From an uncultured Prevotella sp. (GTDB taxonomy: Bacteria; Bacteroidota; Bacteroidia; Bacteroidales; Bacteroidaceae), in contig CALBLK010000052.1 in the NCBI GenBank assembly GCA_937895845.1, forward strand, positions 1 to 24,773: a stretch of DNA of 24,773 nt. Direction: 5' to 3'. Below are positions 16,376 through 24,773 of the stretch, in pieces. The notes under the pieces were generated by a model that did not search any database, had not been told where the DNA came from, and worked only from the letters and a program-made list of their open reading frames with translations. Numbering within the stretch: position 1 is the stretch's first letter; the number at the start of each line of letters is the position of its first letter. The position numbers and the translations under genes were made by a program.

Positions 16376-17605
16376 ATGAAACATCTGATAATCCTGGGCG
16401 ACGGAATGGCTGACCACCCTGTTGCACGGCTAGGTGGAAAAACACCGCTCCAGTATACCAGGCCCGAGTTTATGAACAAGCTGGCCCGTTTAGGCCGGTC
16501 TGGGCGTTTGCTCACAGTGCCCAACGGGTTCAGTCCTGGAAGCGAGGTAGCTAACACTGCTATCCTGGGGTATGACCTCAACAAAGTGTATGAGGGACGC
16601 GGACCGCTCGAAGCTGCTAGCATAGGCTACGACATGGAGCCTGGCGACATGGCCATCAGGTGCAACATTGTCACGCTCGACAACGGACGCATTATAAATC
16701 ATCACGGCGGCCATTTGGCCACCGACGAGGGGGATGTTCTGATAAAGTACCTTGACAAGCATTTGGGCGATGAGCGAGTCCACTTCATCACTGGCATACA
16801 GTACCGTCACCTGCTCATCATCAAGGGAGGCAGCAAGCATATCGTGTGTGCCCCGCCACATGACCACCCAGACGAGCAGTGGAAACCGCTTCTTGTCAGG
16901 GCGGAGGAGAACGCCCCCGTGGAAGCCGGGCGAATGACAGCACAGGAGACCGCCAGCTTGTTGAACAGACTGATTGTCAGCTCGCAGGAGCTTCTGTCCA
17001 AGCACCCTTTCAACCAAGGCCGGGCGACAAAGGCCAACAGTATCTGGCCATGGAGCGGCGGATACCGTCCACGCATGAAGACCTTGCAGGAGATGTATCC
17101 ACAGGTGAGACGAGGGGCTGTCATTTCAGCAGTAGACCTCATCAGAGGCATCGGCAAGTATGCCGGCCTTGACAGAATTGTCGTTGACGGCATGACAGGT
17201 TTGGCCAACACAGACTACGAGGGCAAAGCACAGGCCGCCATCAAGGCCCTGCAAGGCGACTATGACTTTGTTTTCCTGCACATCGAGGCCAGCGATGAGG
17301 CTGGCCATGACGGAGACTTAGACCTCAAGCTCAAGACCATTGACTATCTGGACCGCCGCATAGTCAGGCCCATCTACGAGGAGACAAGCAGGTGGACTGA
17401 CAACCCGGTGAGCATTGCCATCCTGCCAGACCACCCCACCCCTGTGGAAATAAGGACACATGTGGCAGAGCCTGTGCCTTTCCTCGTCTGGCATCCGGGC
17501 ATCAGCCCAGACCATGTGCAGTACTATGACGAGCAGAGCTGCACCAACGGCGGATACGGTCTGCTCAGATTCCACGAGTTTATGGACACCTTCATGGCAC
17601 AATAA
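16376..17605 (+). CDS. ApgM-like protein, proposed homoserine kinase of the thr operon
   Basis: 409 residues of the alkaline-phosphatase/phosphoglycerate-mutase superfamily, archaeal ApgM type. Metal and catalytic motifs are intact. They are ILGDGMAD with Asp9, the SPGSEVANTAILGYD nucleophile segment with Ser56, DEAGHDGD at 307-314, and PDHPTPVE with Asp352/His353 followed by HVAEPVPFLVW. By sequence it could be a cofactor-independent phosphoglycerate mutase. However, this subgroup (known as a 'proposed homoserine kinase' family) occurs inside threonine operons of organisms lacking a GHMP-type ThrB. Here it sits exactly between thrA and thrC with 22-base gaps on both sides, and no thrB is in the window. 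I therefore infer homoserine phosphorylation. The ATG at 16376 is preferred over the in-frame TTG at 16370. Family firm, substrate inferred. Confidence 0.85.
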   Translation: MKHLIILGDGMADHPVARLGGKTPLQYTRPEFMNKLARLGRSGRLLTVPNGFSPGSEVANTAILGYDLNKVYEGRGPLEAASIGYDMEPGDMAIRCNIVTLDNGRIINHHGGHLATDEGDVLIKYLDKHLGDERVHFITGIQYRHLLIIKGGSKHIVCAPPHDHPDEQWKPLLVRAEENAPVEAGRMTAQETASLLNRLIVSSQELLSKHPFNQGRATKANSIWPWSGGYRPRMKTLQEMYPQVRRGAVISAVDLIRGIGKYAGLDRIVVDGMTGLANTDYEGKAQAAIKALQGDYDFVFLHIEASDEAGHDGDLDLKLKTIDYLDRRIVRPIYEETSRWTDNPVSIAILPDHPTPVEIRTHVAEPVPFLVWHPGISPDHVQYYDEQSCTNGGYGLLRFHEFMDTFMAQ

Positions 17606-17627
17606 CAACCCGACTTTTCAATTTCTC

Positions 17628-18974
17628 ATGAACTATTACAGCACCAACAAACAGGCGCCTTTGGCCACGCTCCACAAAGCAGTGGTCAAAGGTTTGGCCG
17701 AAGACCGCGGACTTTATATGCCCGAGCACATCAAACATTTGGACAAGGGCTTTTTCGACCGCATAGGACAACTGTCATTCCAGGAGACGGCCTACGCAGT
17801 GGCGGATGCCTTTTTCGGCGAGGATGTCGAGGCTGACGCGCTCAGAAAAATTGTATACGACACCCTTTCGTTTGACTGCCCGGTCAAGCCTGTGACCGAC
17901 AACATTTACAGTTTAGAGCTGTTTCACGGCCCTACCCTTGCTTTCAAGGATGTAGGCGCCCGCTTCATGGCCCGCCTCTTGCAGTACTTCATTCGCCAGG
18001 ATGGGCTGCACGAACAGGTCAACGTGCTTGTGGCGACCAGCGGCGATACCGGCTCGGCCGTAGCCAACGGCTTTCTTGGCGTCGAGGGCATTCACGTCTA
18101 TGTACTCTATCCCAAGGGCAAAGTGAGCCACATCCAGGAGAGCCAGTTCACCACGCTGGGCCAGAACATCACGGCCATAGAGGTAGACGGCACCTTTGAC
18201 GACTGCCAAGCACTGGTGAAGAGTGCCTTTATGGACAAGGAACTGAACAGCAGCATGAAGCTCACCTCGGCCAACTCTATCAATGTGGCGCGTTTCCTGC
18301 CCCAAGCATTCTACTATTTCTACGCCTATTCACAAATGAAAGCCATGGGCAAAGCCAACCAACTGGTGGTTTGCGTGCCCAGCGGAAACTTTGGCAATAT
18401 CACAGCAGCACTCTTCGGACATGCCATGGGGCTGCCCATCAAGCGGTTCATCGCAGCCAATAACGCCAACGACATCTTTTACCAATACTTAAAGACAGGC
18501 AACTATACCCCTAAGGCCAGCAGACAGACCATAGCAAACGCCATGGATGTTGGCGCGCCAAGCAACTTTGCCCGCATACTCGACCTCTACAAGAACAGTC
18601 ACAGACAGATTGCATCACTCATCAGCGGTGCCACCTACACTGACGACCAAATCATAAAGGCCATGGCAGACTGTTACCAACAGCATGGTTACATCCTTGA
18701 CCCCCACGGAGCTTGTGGCTACCAAGCACTTGCAGACCAGCTCAAGCAGGGTGAGACCGGCGTGTTCTGCGAGACGGCCCATCCGGCAAAGTTCAACGAG
18801 ACAGTGGAAAAGGCCACCCATGCCGATGTGCCAATCCCCGGACGGTTAGCTGCTTTCATGAAGGGGAAAAAGCAGAGTGTGCCGATGAGGCGTGATTTCG
18901 AATCATTCAAACTATGGCTGCTCGGCAGTCAAGCCCAAGCCGGGCACCCGACCGAAACAGGCGGTTCAGTGTAA
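17628..18974 (+). CDS. thrC: Threonine synthase
   Basis: A PLP enzyme that converts O-phosphohomoserine to threonine, the last pathway step. 448 residues (E. coli 428). The N-terminus MNYYSTN and ALATLHKAVVKGL-type opening is typical. The PLP lysine is Lys107 in the segment GPTLAFKDVGARF, the same number as in E. coli. The phosphate-binding and substrate loops appear as VATSGDTGSAVANGF and LTSANSINVARFLPQ, with VCVPSGNFGNITAALFG after them, and HGACGYQAL and CETAHPAKFNETV near the end. The frame extends upstream into the preceding gene, but the ATG at 17628 is the correct N-terminus. It is the last gene of the thr operon, 22 bases after the ApgM-like gene. The 142-base gap to the convergent nadE shows no convincing terminator. 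Confidence 0.97.
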   Translation: MNYYSTNKQAPLATLHKAVVKGLAEDRGLYMPEHIKHLDKGFFDRIGQLSFQETAYAVADAFFGEDVEADALRKIVYDTLSFDCPVKPVTDNIYSLELFHGPTLAFKDVGARFMARLLQYFIRQDGLHEQVNVLVATSGDTGSAVANGFLGVEGIHVYVLYPKGKVSHIQESQFTTLGQNITAIEVDGTFDDCQALVKSAFMDKELNSSMKLTSANSINVARFLPQAFYYFYAYSQMKAMGKANQLVVCVPSGNFGNITAALFGHAMGLPIKRFIAANNANDIFYQYLKTGNYTPKASRQTIANAMDVGAPSNFARILDLYKNSHRQIASLISGATYTDDQIIKAMADCYQQHGYILDPHGACGYQALADQLKQGETGVFCETAHPAKFNETVEKATHADVPIPGRLAAFMKGKKQSVPMRRDFESFKLWLLGSQAQAGHPTETGGSV

Positions 18975-19116
18975 GAAAAGCCTTTCTTTCCAACTCTTAT
19001 CCGCCTCCAAAGTTTCGGATTTAGATTTCAAGCCGTTTGAGCATACGCTCCAAGTGCGGACAACCTCTTGTCATTCTCAATTGGAACGGTTCGGACAAAA
19101 AGCAGACGTGAGCATC

Positions 19117-21045
19117 CTAAGACCGCAGGAAGAAATTTGTGGCATCGCTCGGCATCCTCCAGTCGCCTCGCGGACTGAGACTGACACTCCCAACCTTTGG
19201 TCCGTCGGGCAGACAAGACCGCTTGAACTGCTGGGACACAAAGCGATGAAAGAAATTCTTGAGCCAGTGCGCAACAGTGTCGGCATCGTAAACCCCCGCA
19301 TGGGGATGTGTGCCATTGAAAGCACGCTCCGCCAGCAACTGGATTTTCTCAGGCTTAAACCCAAAGCGCAGATAGTTATAAAGAAAGAAATCATGCAGCT
19401 CATAGGGTCCGACCAAGTCTTCGGTCTTCTGCTTGATTTGCCCCGCCTTGTCTGCGGGAATCAGCTCTGGACTGATTGGCGTGTCAATGATGTCAAGCAA
19501 AGTGGCCTTTGACAACTTGTCCACCTTATAGAGAGCCATATAACGCACCAAGTAGCGAATAAGCGTTTTGGGCACCCCCGCGTTTACACCATACATAGAC
19601 ATATGGTCTCCATTGTAGGTAGCCCATCCCAGAGCCAATTCGCTAAGGTCACCTGTGCCTATCACCAGCCCCCCCACCTGGTTAGCCACATCCATCAATA
19701 TCTGAGTGCGCTCACGGGCCTGGCAATTCTCGTAAGTCACGTCATGCACAGCACTGTCATGTCCAATATCCTGAAAATGCTGCATGACACTTGTACTTAT
19801 GTTTATTTCTCGCGCTGCGACCCCAAGGGTGTGCATCAGGGAAACCGCATTGTCATGGGTGCGGTCTGTGGTACCGAAGCCAGGCATTGTAATACCTATG
19901 ATTCCTTTACGGTCTGCACCCAGCACATCAAAGGCACGCACACAGACAAGAAGTGCCAACGTTGAGTCAAGCCCCCCACTGATGCCAACCACCACACGCT
20001 TGCAATGTGTGTGGGCAAGCCGCTTGGCCAGTCCCAATGTCTGTATACTCAATATCTCCTCACAGGCATTCTCCATATCCGACGAATTAGGAATAAACGG
20101 CCATGGATTGACATCTCGTCTCAAGACAAAGGGCACATTGGATTCTGTTGACCCTGTATGCACTGTATGCGCCTGAGCACCCCTCATGGAGGCAGAAAAA
20201 GTCGTATTTGCCCTGCGCTCGGCCTGAATCCGCTCGATGTCAATCTGAGCGACAACTAACTGTGGGCTTAACGAGAAACGCTTGGAGTCAGCCAGAAGAC
20301 GCCCATTCTCATAAACCATGGCGTTGCCGCCATAAACAACATCCTGAGTGCTCTCACCAAAACCACAGCTGGAATAGACGTAAGCACATATTGTTCGCGC
20401 ACTTTGACTGGAGAGAAGCTGTTTGAGATAGGTATGCTTGCCTATCAGCTCATCGGTAGCCGACAGGTTGACAATCACATTGGCACCGGCCAGCGCGAGC
20501 GCTGTACTGGGAGGATTGGGCGCCCAGACATCCTCACACAATTCTACCCCAACTTTCACCCCGGATGGTGTTACAAACAATGTTCTCTCAGCAGAAAGAA
20601 TTACCTCGCGGCCCGCCAACATCACCGTTTGGCAAGCTATGTCGCAAGCAGGGGCGAACCAGCGCCGTTCATAAAACTCGCCATAGTTAGGCAAATAGCT
20701 TTTGGGGATGACCCCACAAATATTGCCATGCTGGACCACCACAGCACAGTTTACAAGCTGGCTACCTGTCCGCACGGGCATGCCAACCACAATCATCAAC
20801 GCATACTGGCGTGAAAAGTCAACCAAACGTGCAAGCGCTTCATCGGCACTTTCAAGCAACTGCTGACTGCGAAACAAGTCCTGACAAGAGTAGCCCGTGA
20901 TTCCAAGCTCAGGGAAAACCGCGATTTCCGCTCCCTGAAGGCTGGCTTCTGCCACCAGCCGCTCGGTTTCACGCTCGTTAAAGTATGCATCAGCCACCCG
21001 CACCGCTGGTACTGCCGCTGCAACGGTCATCAATCCGTATCTCAT
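19117..21045 (-). CDS. nadE: Glutamine-dependent NAD+ synthetase
   Basis: Converts nicotinic acid adenine dinucleotide to NAD+ using ammonia from glutamine. 642 residues in the two-domain form. The N-terminal nitrilase-type glutaminase (about 1-290) shows the triad Glu46 (FPELGITGYS), Lys115 (IPKSYLPNYGEFYE) and Cys170 (VGVELCEDVW). The C-terminal synthetase (about 330-642) has the PP-loop GISGGLDSTLALL (SGGLDST at 356-362), GTGDLSELALGWATYNGDH, and the terminal SPRGDWRMPSDA. The tail after MPSDA is short (TNFFLRS) and unlike the usual ending I recall, but neither other frame resumes a familiar sequence, so I do not call a frameshift. The ATG overlaps the preceding stop by 4 bases (ATGA). Last gene of its minus-strand block. 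Confidence 0.96.
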   Translation of the reverse strand: MRYGLMTVAAAVPAVRVADAYFNERETERLVAEASLQGAEIAVFPELGITGYSCQDLFRSQQLLESADEALARLVDFSRQYALMIVVGMPVRTGSQLVNCAVVVQHGNICGVIPKSYLPNYGEFYERRWFAPACDIACQTVMLAGREVILSAERTLFVTPSGVKVGVELCEDVWAPNPPSTALALAGANVIVNLSATDELIGKHTYLKQLLSSQSARTICAYVYSSCGFGESTQDVVYGGNAMVYENGRLLADSKRFSLSPQLVVAQIDIERIQAERRANTTFSASMRGAQAHTVHTGSTESNVPFVLRRDVNPWPFIPNSSDMENACEEILSIQTLGLAKRLAHTHCKRVVVGISGGLDSTLALLVCVRAFDVLGADRKGIIGITMPGFGTTDRTHDNAVSLMHTLGVAAREINISTSVMQHFQDIGHDSAVHDVTYENCQARERTQILMDVANQVGGLVIGTGDLSELALGWATYNGDHMSMYGVNAGVPKTLIRYLVRYMALYKVDKLSKATLLDIIDTPISPELIPADKAGQIKQKTEDLVGPYELHDFFLYNYLRFGFKPEKIQLLAERAFNGTHPHAGVYDADTVAHWLKNFFHRFVSQQFKRSCLPDGPKVGSVSLSPRGDWRMPSDATNFFLRS

Positions 21046-22118
21046 ATTCTTACCTCCGTTGCCCCATATCCATATTCTTGGAAAGAGGCGTCTTGATATG
21101 TGTATTGCTTATAGCGGTAACGCATCTCGTTCACTATCGCGTGGCGAAGCACCCCCTCGCCTTTGCCATGAATGAAGACAATGCGTGTGCCTTTCTTCTT
21201 GGCATACTGAGACAGTGTTTTTCTGAAAGTTTCCATCTGATAGTTCAAAATGTCAGCGGAAGAAAGCCCCGCCGTTGTCTCCAATAACTCACTTGCATGC
21301 AAATCGACGACAACAGGGCTGTCTTTGCTGCTACTCGCTCTCTCGGAGTCCTTTCTGGCCGGCTTGGTGTCAAGAATCCTTTTCTGGGCCATTCCCCGTT
21401 TAAGCAACTTGGCATCAACCACAAGAGGGCGCGCCACCTTGTCGCTTTCAACAATCGTATAGACAAGGGCATTCTGTTCAAAAAAATCATTGACTGCAAA
21501 GGTGTGCAGCTTATAGAATTTAACAGTGTCAACACGCAGCTGGACGTCAACAGTGGGCTTGAACAAAAATGTCTTTTTCCGCTTATAAGCGCTCAGCTGC
21601 ACTCCTACCCGCCCCCATTCGTTGAGTTCTTCACGGCCAAGTTCACCGATAAACATCTTTGTATTAGGCTCCGCGACACCTGCGGCACGCAGTTTCCACC
21701 CATTCCCTTCAGCTGTTGTAACAGTGAAGCTCATTTCATAGTTACAGTCATTGATGAAATAAACTTCAAAACGCGTCGATGACAATTGTAAAGTGTCAAG
21801 GGGTACAAAAGCCACATAGGCAGACAGTGCTTCACCGCCGCTGCGTTCATAGTCTGCCACATTATGCCCGACGATATCCTTATGGAGAACAGCGGCAGTG
21901 CCGCCCTTCTGCGCTTTTCTTTTCTCATCGTCAGACCTTTCATTCGTTACATTCTGACGCTCATCACGGTTGTCTTCCACAACAATGACATCATTCAATG
22001 CCACAGGTACCTGAAACCCATCCTCGTCTTTGACAAGGACAACATTTTTCGAGGGGAAGCCAGCTACCCTGCCACCGCCAACCTCATTCAAGAATCTTAC
22101 AAAATCGCCGACTTTCAT
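21042..22118 (-). CDS. DUF2027 protein with C-terminal Smr domain
   Basis: 358 residues, cytoplasmic (no signal or membrane segment). An N-terminal small beta domain (about 1-48, MKVGDFVRFLNEVGGG) is followed by a charged linker (50-75) and a DUF2027 beta-sandwich (about 80-235). A basic Ser/Lys-rich linker (240-266) precedes an Smr domain (about 268-358). The Smr hallmarks are DLHASELL at 272-279 and IVFIHGKGEG ending at 322. Smr domains, as in MutS2, are nucleic-acid-binding nucleases; relatives act on DNA junctions or stalled-ribosome mRNA. The job of this Bacteroidetes-specific form is not known. It lies 47 bases after queA and overlaps nadE by 4 bases, so co-expression with NAD synthesis is likely. 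Confidence 0.88.
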   Translation of the reverse strand: MKVGDFVRFLNEVGGGRVAGFPSKNVVLVKDEDGFQVPVALNDVIVVEDNRDERQNVTNERSDDEKRKAQKGGTAAVLHKDIVGHNVADYERSGGEALSAYVAFVPLDTLQLSSTRFEVYFINDCNYEMSFTVTTAEGNGWKLRAAGVAEPNTKMFIGELGREELNEWGRVGVQLSAYKRKKTFLFKPTVDVQLRVDTVKFYKLHTFAVNDFFEQNALVYTIVESDKVARPLVVDAKLLKRGMAQKRILDTKPARKDSERASSSKDSPVVVDLHASELLETTAGLSSADILNYQMETFRKTLSQYAKKKGTRIVFIHGKGEGVLRHAIVNEMRYRYKQYTYQDASFQEYGYGATEVRI

Positions 22119-22165
22119 CGTTTAAAATAAAAAGGGATTAAACACATATAAAAACTCCGGATTGA

Positions 22166-23392
22166 TTATGGAATCAGAAGTGAACTGTCTCCATAGCTGA
22201 GAAAACGGAAGCCATGGGCTAACGCATAGTCGTAAATTTTCCGCCAGTCCCCGTTGACAAACGCACTCACCAATAGAAGAAGGGTGCTCTGAGGCTGATG
22301 AAAATTAGTAACTAACATTTTCACAACCTTATAGTCATAGCCTGGAGCAATGATTATCTGCGTACTGGCATTCAAAGATTTCAAGCCATTACAGTCCAAA
22401 TAGTCAACAACAGCCTGAAGTGCCTGGACAGGCGTTGGCAACAACGATGGTGCGCCTTGGGCCTCATAAGGTTCCCACTGTCCGACGCGCAGATTCTGCT
22501 CTTGGATGTTGGGTGTCTTCAACAGTTTACACCCTATATAATAAAGACTTTCAAGCGTTCTCACGCTTGTTGTCCCCACGGCAATGGCCTGGGCTTGATG
22601 AGCGACAAGCCGGGCCACTGTCTTTCGCTCGACACAAAAGAATTCGGTGTGCATGGTATGCCCCTCTATTCTCTCACTCTTTACAGGCTTGAACGTCCCT
22701 GCGCCCACATGAAGAGTAAGTTCTTCACGTTCTATGCCATGCGCATCAAGGTCGGCCAGTACTTCGTCCGTAAAATGCAGTCCGGCCGTAGGGGCGGCCA
22801 CACTCCCCTTTATCTTTGAATAAACAGTCTGATAAGCGGTTTTGTCACTTTCCTCTGTCTTACGATTCAGGTAGGGAGGAATGGGCAGTTCGCCAGTAGC
22901 ATCAAGCACATCAGCCAATGTGACTTCAGTGTCATCCCAGTCAAGAGCTATCCGGTGAGATGTTGGCATCTCCTCAATCCGCAGGGCTGTCACAGTAACA
23001 ACCCTGCTCCCCACCTGTATCTGCTTGGACAAACGGCCCTCTTTCCATTTCTTCAGATTTCCAACCAGGCAAAACCACTCGCAATGCCCACGACTTACAA
23101 ACATCTGTTCGTAGTCTGCAGGCATAGCCGGCTCTAACAAGAAAATCTCAATGAGCGCACCGGTATCCTTTCTGAAATGAAGGCGAGCCTGTATCACCTT
23201 TGTGTTGTTAAAAACCATCAGAGATCCCCTGGGAAGATAGTCAGGCAGATGAAAAAAGATATCCTCACTAACCTCACCATGACGGTAGACAAGCAACTTG
23301 GAAAGGTCTCGCTCCTTAATGGGGAACTTGGCGATTCTGTCATCTGGCAATGGATAGTTATAGTCACTGATACTAATTTTTTTGGTGTCCAT
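22166..23392 (-). CDS. queA: S-adenosylmethionine:tRNA ribosyltransferase-isomerase
   Basis: Transfers the ribosyl moiety of SAM to preQ1-modified tRNA, giving epoxyqueuosine in the wobble position of GUN-anticodon tRNAs. About 408 residues, longer than the usual 340-360 mainly through lineage-specific inserts in the middle. Family motifs are YPLPDDRIAKFPIKERD near the N-terminus, MVFNNTKVIQARL, APTAGLHFT, LHVGAGTFKPV, GTTSVRTLES, and NFHQPQSTLLLLVSAF with SYGDSSLL at the end. The frame extends to a TTG at 23446, with ATGs at 23413, 23395 and 23392. I chose 23392 because the conserved part begins just after it; 23395 or 23413 are possible. It lies 43 bases downstream of yigZ. Confidence 0.95.
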   Translation of the reverse strand: MDTKKISISDYNYPLPDDRIAKFPIKERDLSKLLVYRHGEVSEDIFFHLPDYLPRGSLMVFNNTKVIQARLHFRKDTGALIEIFLLEPAMPADYEQMFVSRGHCEWFCLVGNLKKWKEGRLSKQIQVGSRVVTVTALRIEEMPTSHRIALDWDDTEVTLADVLDATGELPIPPYLNRKTEESDKTAYQTVYSKIKGSVAAPTAGLHFTDEVLADLDAHGIEREELTLHVGAGTFKPVKSERIEGHTMHTEFFCVERKTVARLVAHQAQAIAVGTTSVRTLESLYYIGCKLLKTPNIQEQNLRVGQWEPYEAQGAPSLLPTPVQALQAVVDYLDCNGLKSLNASTQIIIAPGYDYKVVKMLVTNFHQPQSTLLLLVSAFVNGDWRKIYDYALAHGFRFLSYGDSSLLIP

Positions 23393-23435
23393 CATTTTAT
23401 CTTTTTGCTTCATGATCACGCTGTCCCTGTGGAAT

Positions 23436-24029
23436 CTACTCGCCAAAAGAGAGGTGGGCCAGCCGTTCGCGCAGGTGATCAGCCTCTGACTGGCGAATAG
23501 ACAGCGTTATTTCACATGTGTTATCAAATTTCTGGCTGACAATTCGCGGCTGCATCTCCTTAACGACACGCATCACATCATTCATCATCACATACGCGAA
23601 CCTGTAAGTGACTGTGCTCTCAACCTGCCTCACTTCAAACTTGCAATGGCTAATGGCATCGGCCGCCGCCGTTCTATAAGCAACAATCAGCCCTCCTGTG
23701 CCTAAGTTGACACCTCCATAATAACGCACCACAATGACCAGGATATCAGTCAGCCCATTGCTGTTTATTTGCCCAAGAATGGGCTTGCCAGCAGTACTGC
23801 TTGGCTCGCCGTCATCATTAGCGCGGAATTCGTCACGCTGAGCCCCAAGCATATAGGCATAACAAACATGGCGGGCATCAAAGAATTTCTTTTGGTACCG
23901 TTCAACAAGAGCACGAGCCTCGTCAACCGTGGTCACATGATGAGCAAAGGCAAGGAACTTGCTCCTTTTCTCGGAGTAAAATCCCTCGCCTACCTGCGCT
24001 GTTATCGTTTTATACTCGTCCGATTTCAT
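23436..24029 (-). CDS. yigZ: YigZ/IMPACT family protein
   Basis: 197 residues, matching the YigZ family (about 200). The N-terminal IMPACT (UPF0029) domain has SKFLAFAHHV, ARHVCYAYMLG, DDGEPSSTAGKPIL at about 73-86 and VVRYYGGVNLGTGGLIVAYR near 101-120. The C-terminal ferredoxin-like DUF1949 domain spans about 135-195. Eukaryotic IMPACT regulates the eIF2-alpha kinase GCN2; the bacterial role is unresolved but related to translation or RNA. No signal peptide. Its ATG overlaps the TGA of the DUF1015 gene by 4 bases, and queA follows after 43 bases. Confidence 0.93.
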   Translation of the reverse strand: MKSDEYKTITAQVGEGFYSEKRSKFLAFAHHVTTVDEARALVERYQKKFFDARHVCYAYMLGAQRDEFRANDDGEPSSTAGKPILGQINSNGLTDILVIVVRYYGGVNLGTGGLIVAYRTAAADAISHCKFEVRQVESTVTYRFAYVMMNDVMRVVKEMQPRIVSQKFDNTCEITLSIRQSEADHLRERLAHLSFGE

Positions 24030-24773
24030 TCCAATTTATGAATGACAAGTCCTGAACGTAATTTCGGTTCGAACCATGTAGCCTTTGGAGGCATTATCTT
24101 ACCGCTATCAGCTATATCCATAATCTGCTGCATGGATACTGGATAAAGTGCCAGAGCCAATTTCATCTCGCCACTGTCCACGCGGCGCTTGAGTTCGTCC
24201 AAGCCACGCAAGCCGCCCACAAAATCTATCCGGTCACTACTGCGAAGGTCTTTTATTCCTAAAATATCATCAAGAATCAGCCGGCTGGAAATATCCACGT
24301 CAAGCACACCTATCGGATCTGTATCGTCAAATGTTCCAGGCCGCGCTTCAAGGCAATACCATTTCCCCTCAAGATAGATGGAAAATTCATGGAGCTTGGT
24401 CGGCTTATAAATGTCTGTACCCTTACAGGTAACTACAAAATTCTTTGACAATGCATTAAGAAAAGACTCAGGGCTTAGCCCATTAAGGTCTTTAATAACC
24501 CGGTTATAATCAAGAATGGTTAGCTGGGACGCTTGAAAGCAGACTGCCATAAAGTAATTATATTCCTCTTTTCCTGTATGGCTAGGATTATTCCTGGCTT
24601 TTTCCGCCCCTACAAGAGCTGCGGCAGCAGACCGGTGATGTCCATCTGCTATATAAAGTGATGGTATCTTGGCAAACTCATCGGTAACAAGCTTGATATC
24701 CCCTGCATCGTCAATTACCCAGAACTGGTGTCGAAAGCCATCGACAGGAGCTACAAAATCATACTCAGGCTCT
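24026..24773 (-). CDS. DUF1015 family protein (partial, N-terminus outside window)
   Basis: The frame is open to the window edge. 248 codons of the C-terminal part are visible out of an expected 410 or so. The conserved YIADGHHRSAAAA segment at 24644-24606 is the family hallmark. It resembles the ParB/SerK-type DGHHR nucleotide-binding motif, so an ATP- or ADP-using activity (for example a serine kinase) is possible but unproven. Farther on are LEARPG and VLDVDISSRLILDDILGI, then the end at LVIHKLE. An ATG at 24550 could mimic a start but falls after the conserved motif, so it is internal. The stop overlaps yigZ. In Bacteroidetes I recall DUF1015 genes next to serine-biosynthesis genes; what lies upstream here is not visible. 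Confidence 0.88.
   Translation of the reverse strand, partial: EPEYDFVAPVDGFRHQFWVIDDAGDIKLVTDEFAKIPSLYIADGHHRSAAAALVGAEKARNNPSHTGKEEYNYFMAVCFQASQLTILDYNRVIKDLNGLSPESFLNALSKNFVVTCKGTDIYKPTKLHEFSIYLEGKWYCLEARPGTFDDTDPIGVLDVDISSRLILDDILGIKDLRSSDRIDFVGGLRGLDELKRRVDSGEMKLALALYPVSMQQIMDIADSGKIMPPKATWFEPKLRSGLVIHKLE

Noticed and set aside
18975..19116. Bidirectional terminator between thrC and nadE
   Set aside because: Only a weak A/T stem (AAGAAA/TTTCTT just after the thrC stop) is visible, which is not convincing.
19117..19160. Frameshift at the end of nadE (short TNFFLRS tail)
   Set aside because: Neither alternative frame after MPSDA gives a familiar continuation, so natural C-terminal variation is the simpler reading.
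1..24773. CRISPR array, tRNA or rRNA genes, riboswitches, prophage genes
   Set aside because: No regularly spaced repeats, no cloverleaf or rRNA-like sequence, and no phage-type genes were seen in reading the window.

Overview
The window looks like chromosome from a Bacteroidales bacterium, most likely a Prevotella-type member of the Prevotellaceae. Supporting this are the long Bacteroidetes-type SecA with a C-terminal zinc motif, a DUF2027/Smr protein, a type III pantothenate kinase, near absence of Shine-Dalgarno sequences, and several promoters with the Bacteroidetes -7 element TAnnTTTG (here repeatedly TAATTTTG). The species call is inference; no rRNA or other taxonomic marker is present.

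Layout. (1) 1-492: remnant of an IS5-type transposase, 5' truncated. (2) 637-6980, minus strand: a tightly packed envelope operon read as coaX, an outer-membrane barrel protein, lptC, a CNNM/CBS membrane protein and a PpiD-like periplasmic chaperone, ending in a rho-independent terminator. (3) 7066-13344, plus strand, divergent from coaX: an Lnb-like (DUF4105) membrane protein abutting an alkaline-phosphatase-superfamily protein that seems to have lost its catalytic residues, then secA with a strong terminator. (4) 13345-13920: a 576-base non-coding block with a nested palindromic repeat, degenerate direct repeats, a paired 11-bp repeat and a good thr promoter. (5) 13921-18974, plus strand: threonine operon, thrA (aspartokinase-homoserine dehydrogenase), an ApgM-like proposed homoserine kinase, and thrC. 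(6) 19117-24773, minus strand, convergent with thrC: a DUF1015 protein (running off the window), yigZ, queA, a DUF2027/Smr protein and glutamine-dependent nadE.

How it fits together. Block 2 combines CoA biosynthesis with outer-membrane biogenesis (LPS export, periplasmic folding). Block 3 combines a likely lipoprotein-modifying enzyme, a probable pseudo-phosphatase and the Sec motor, so it is also envelope-centred. Block 5 covers aspartate to threonine if the ApgM-like protein supplies the homoserine kinase step. Block 6 is a housekeeping run. The most novel-looking items are the degenerate phosphatase coupled to the Lnb-like gene, the nested palindrome upstream of thrA, and the 42-residue insertion in SecA. 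Most other genes are ordinary core genes. Family comparisons were made from memory of the families, without alignments.
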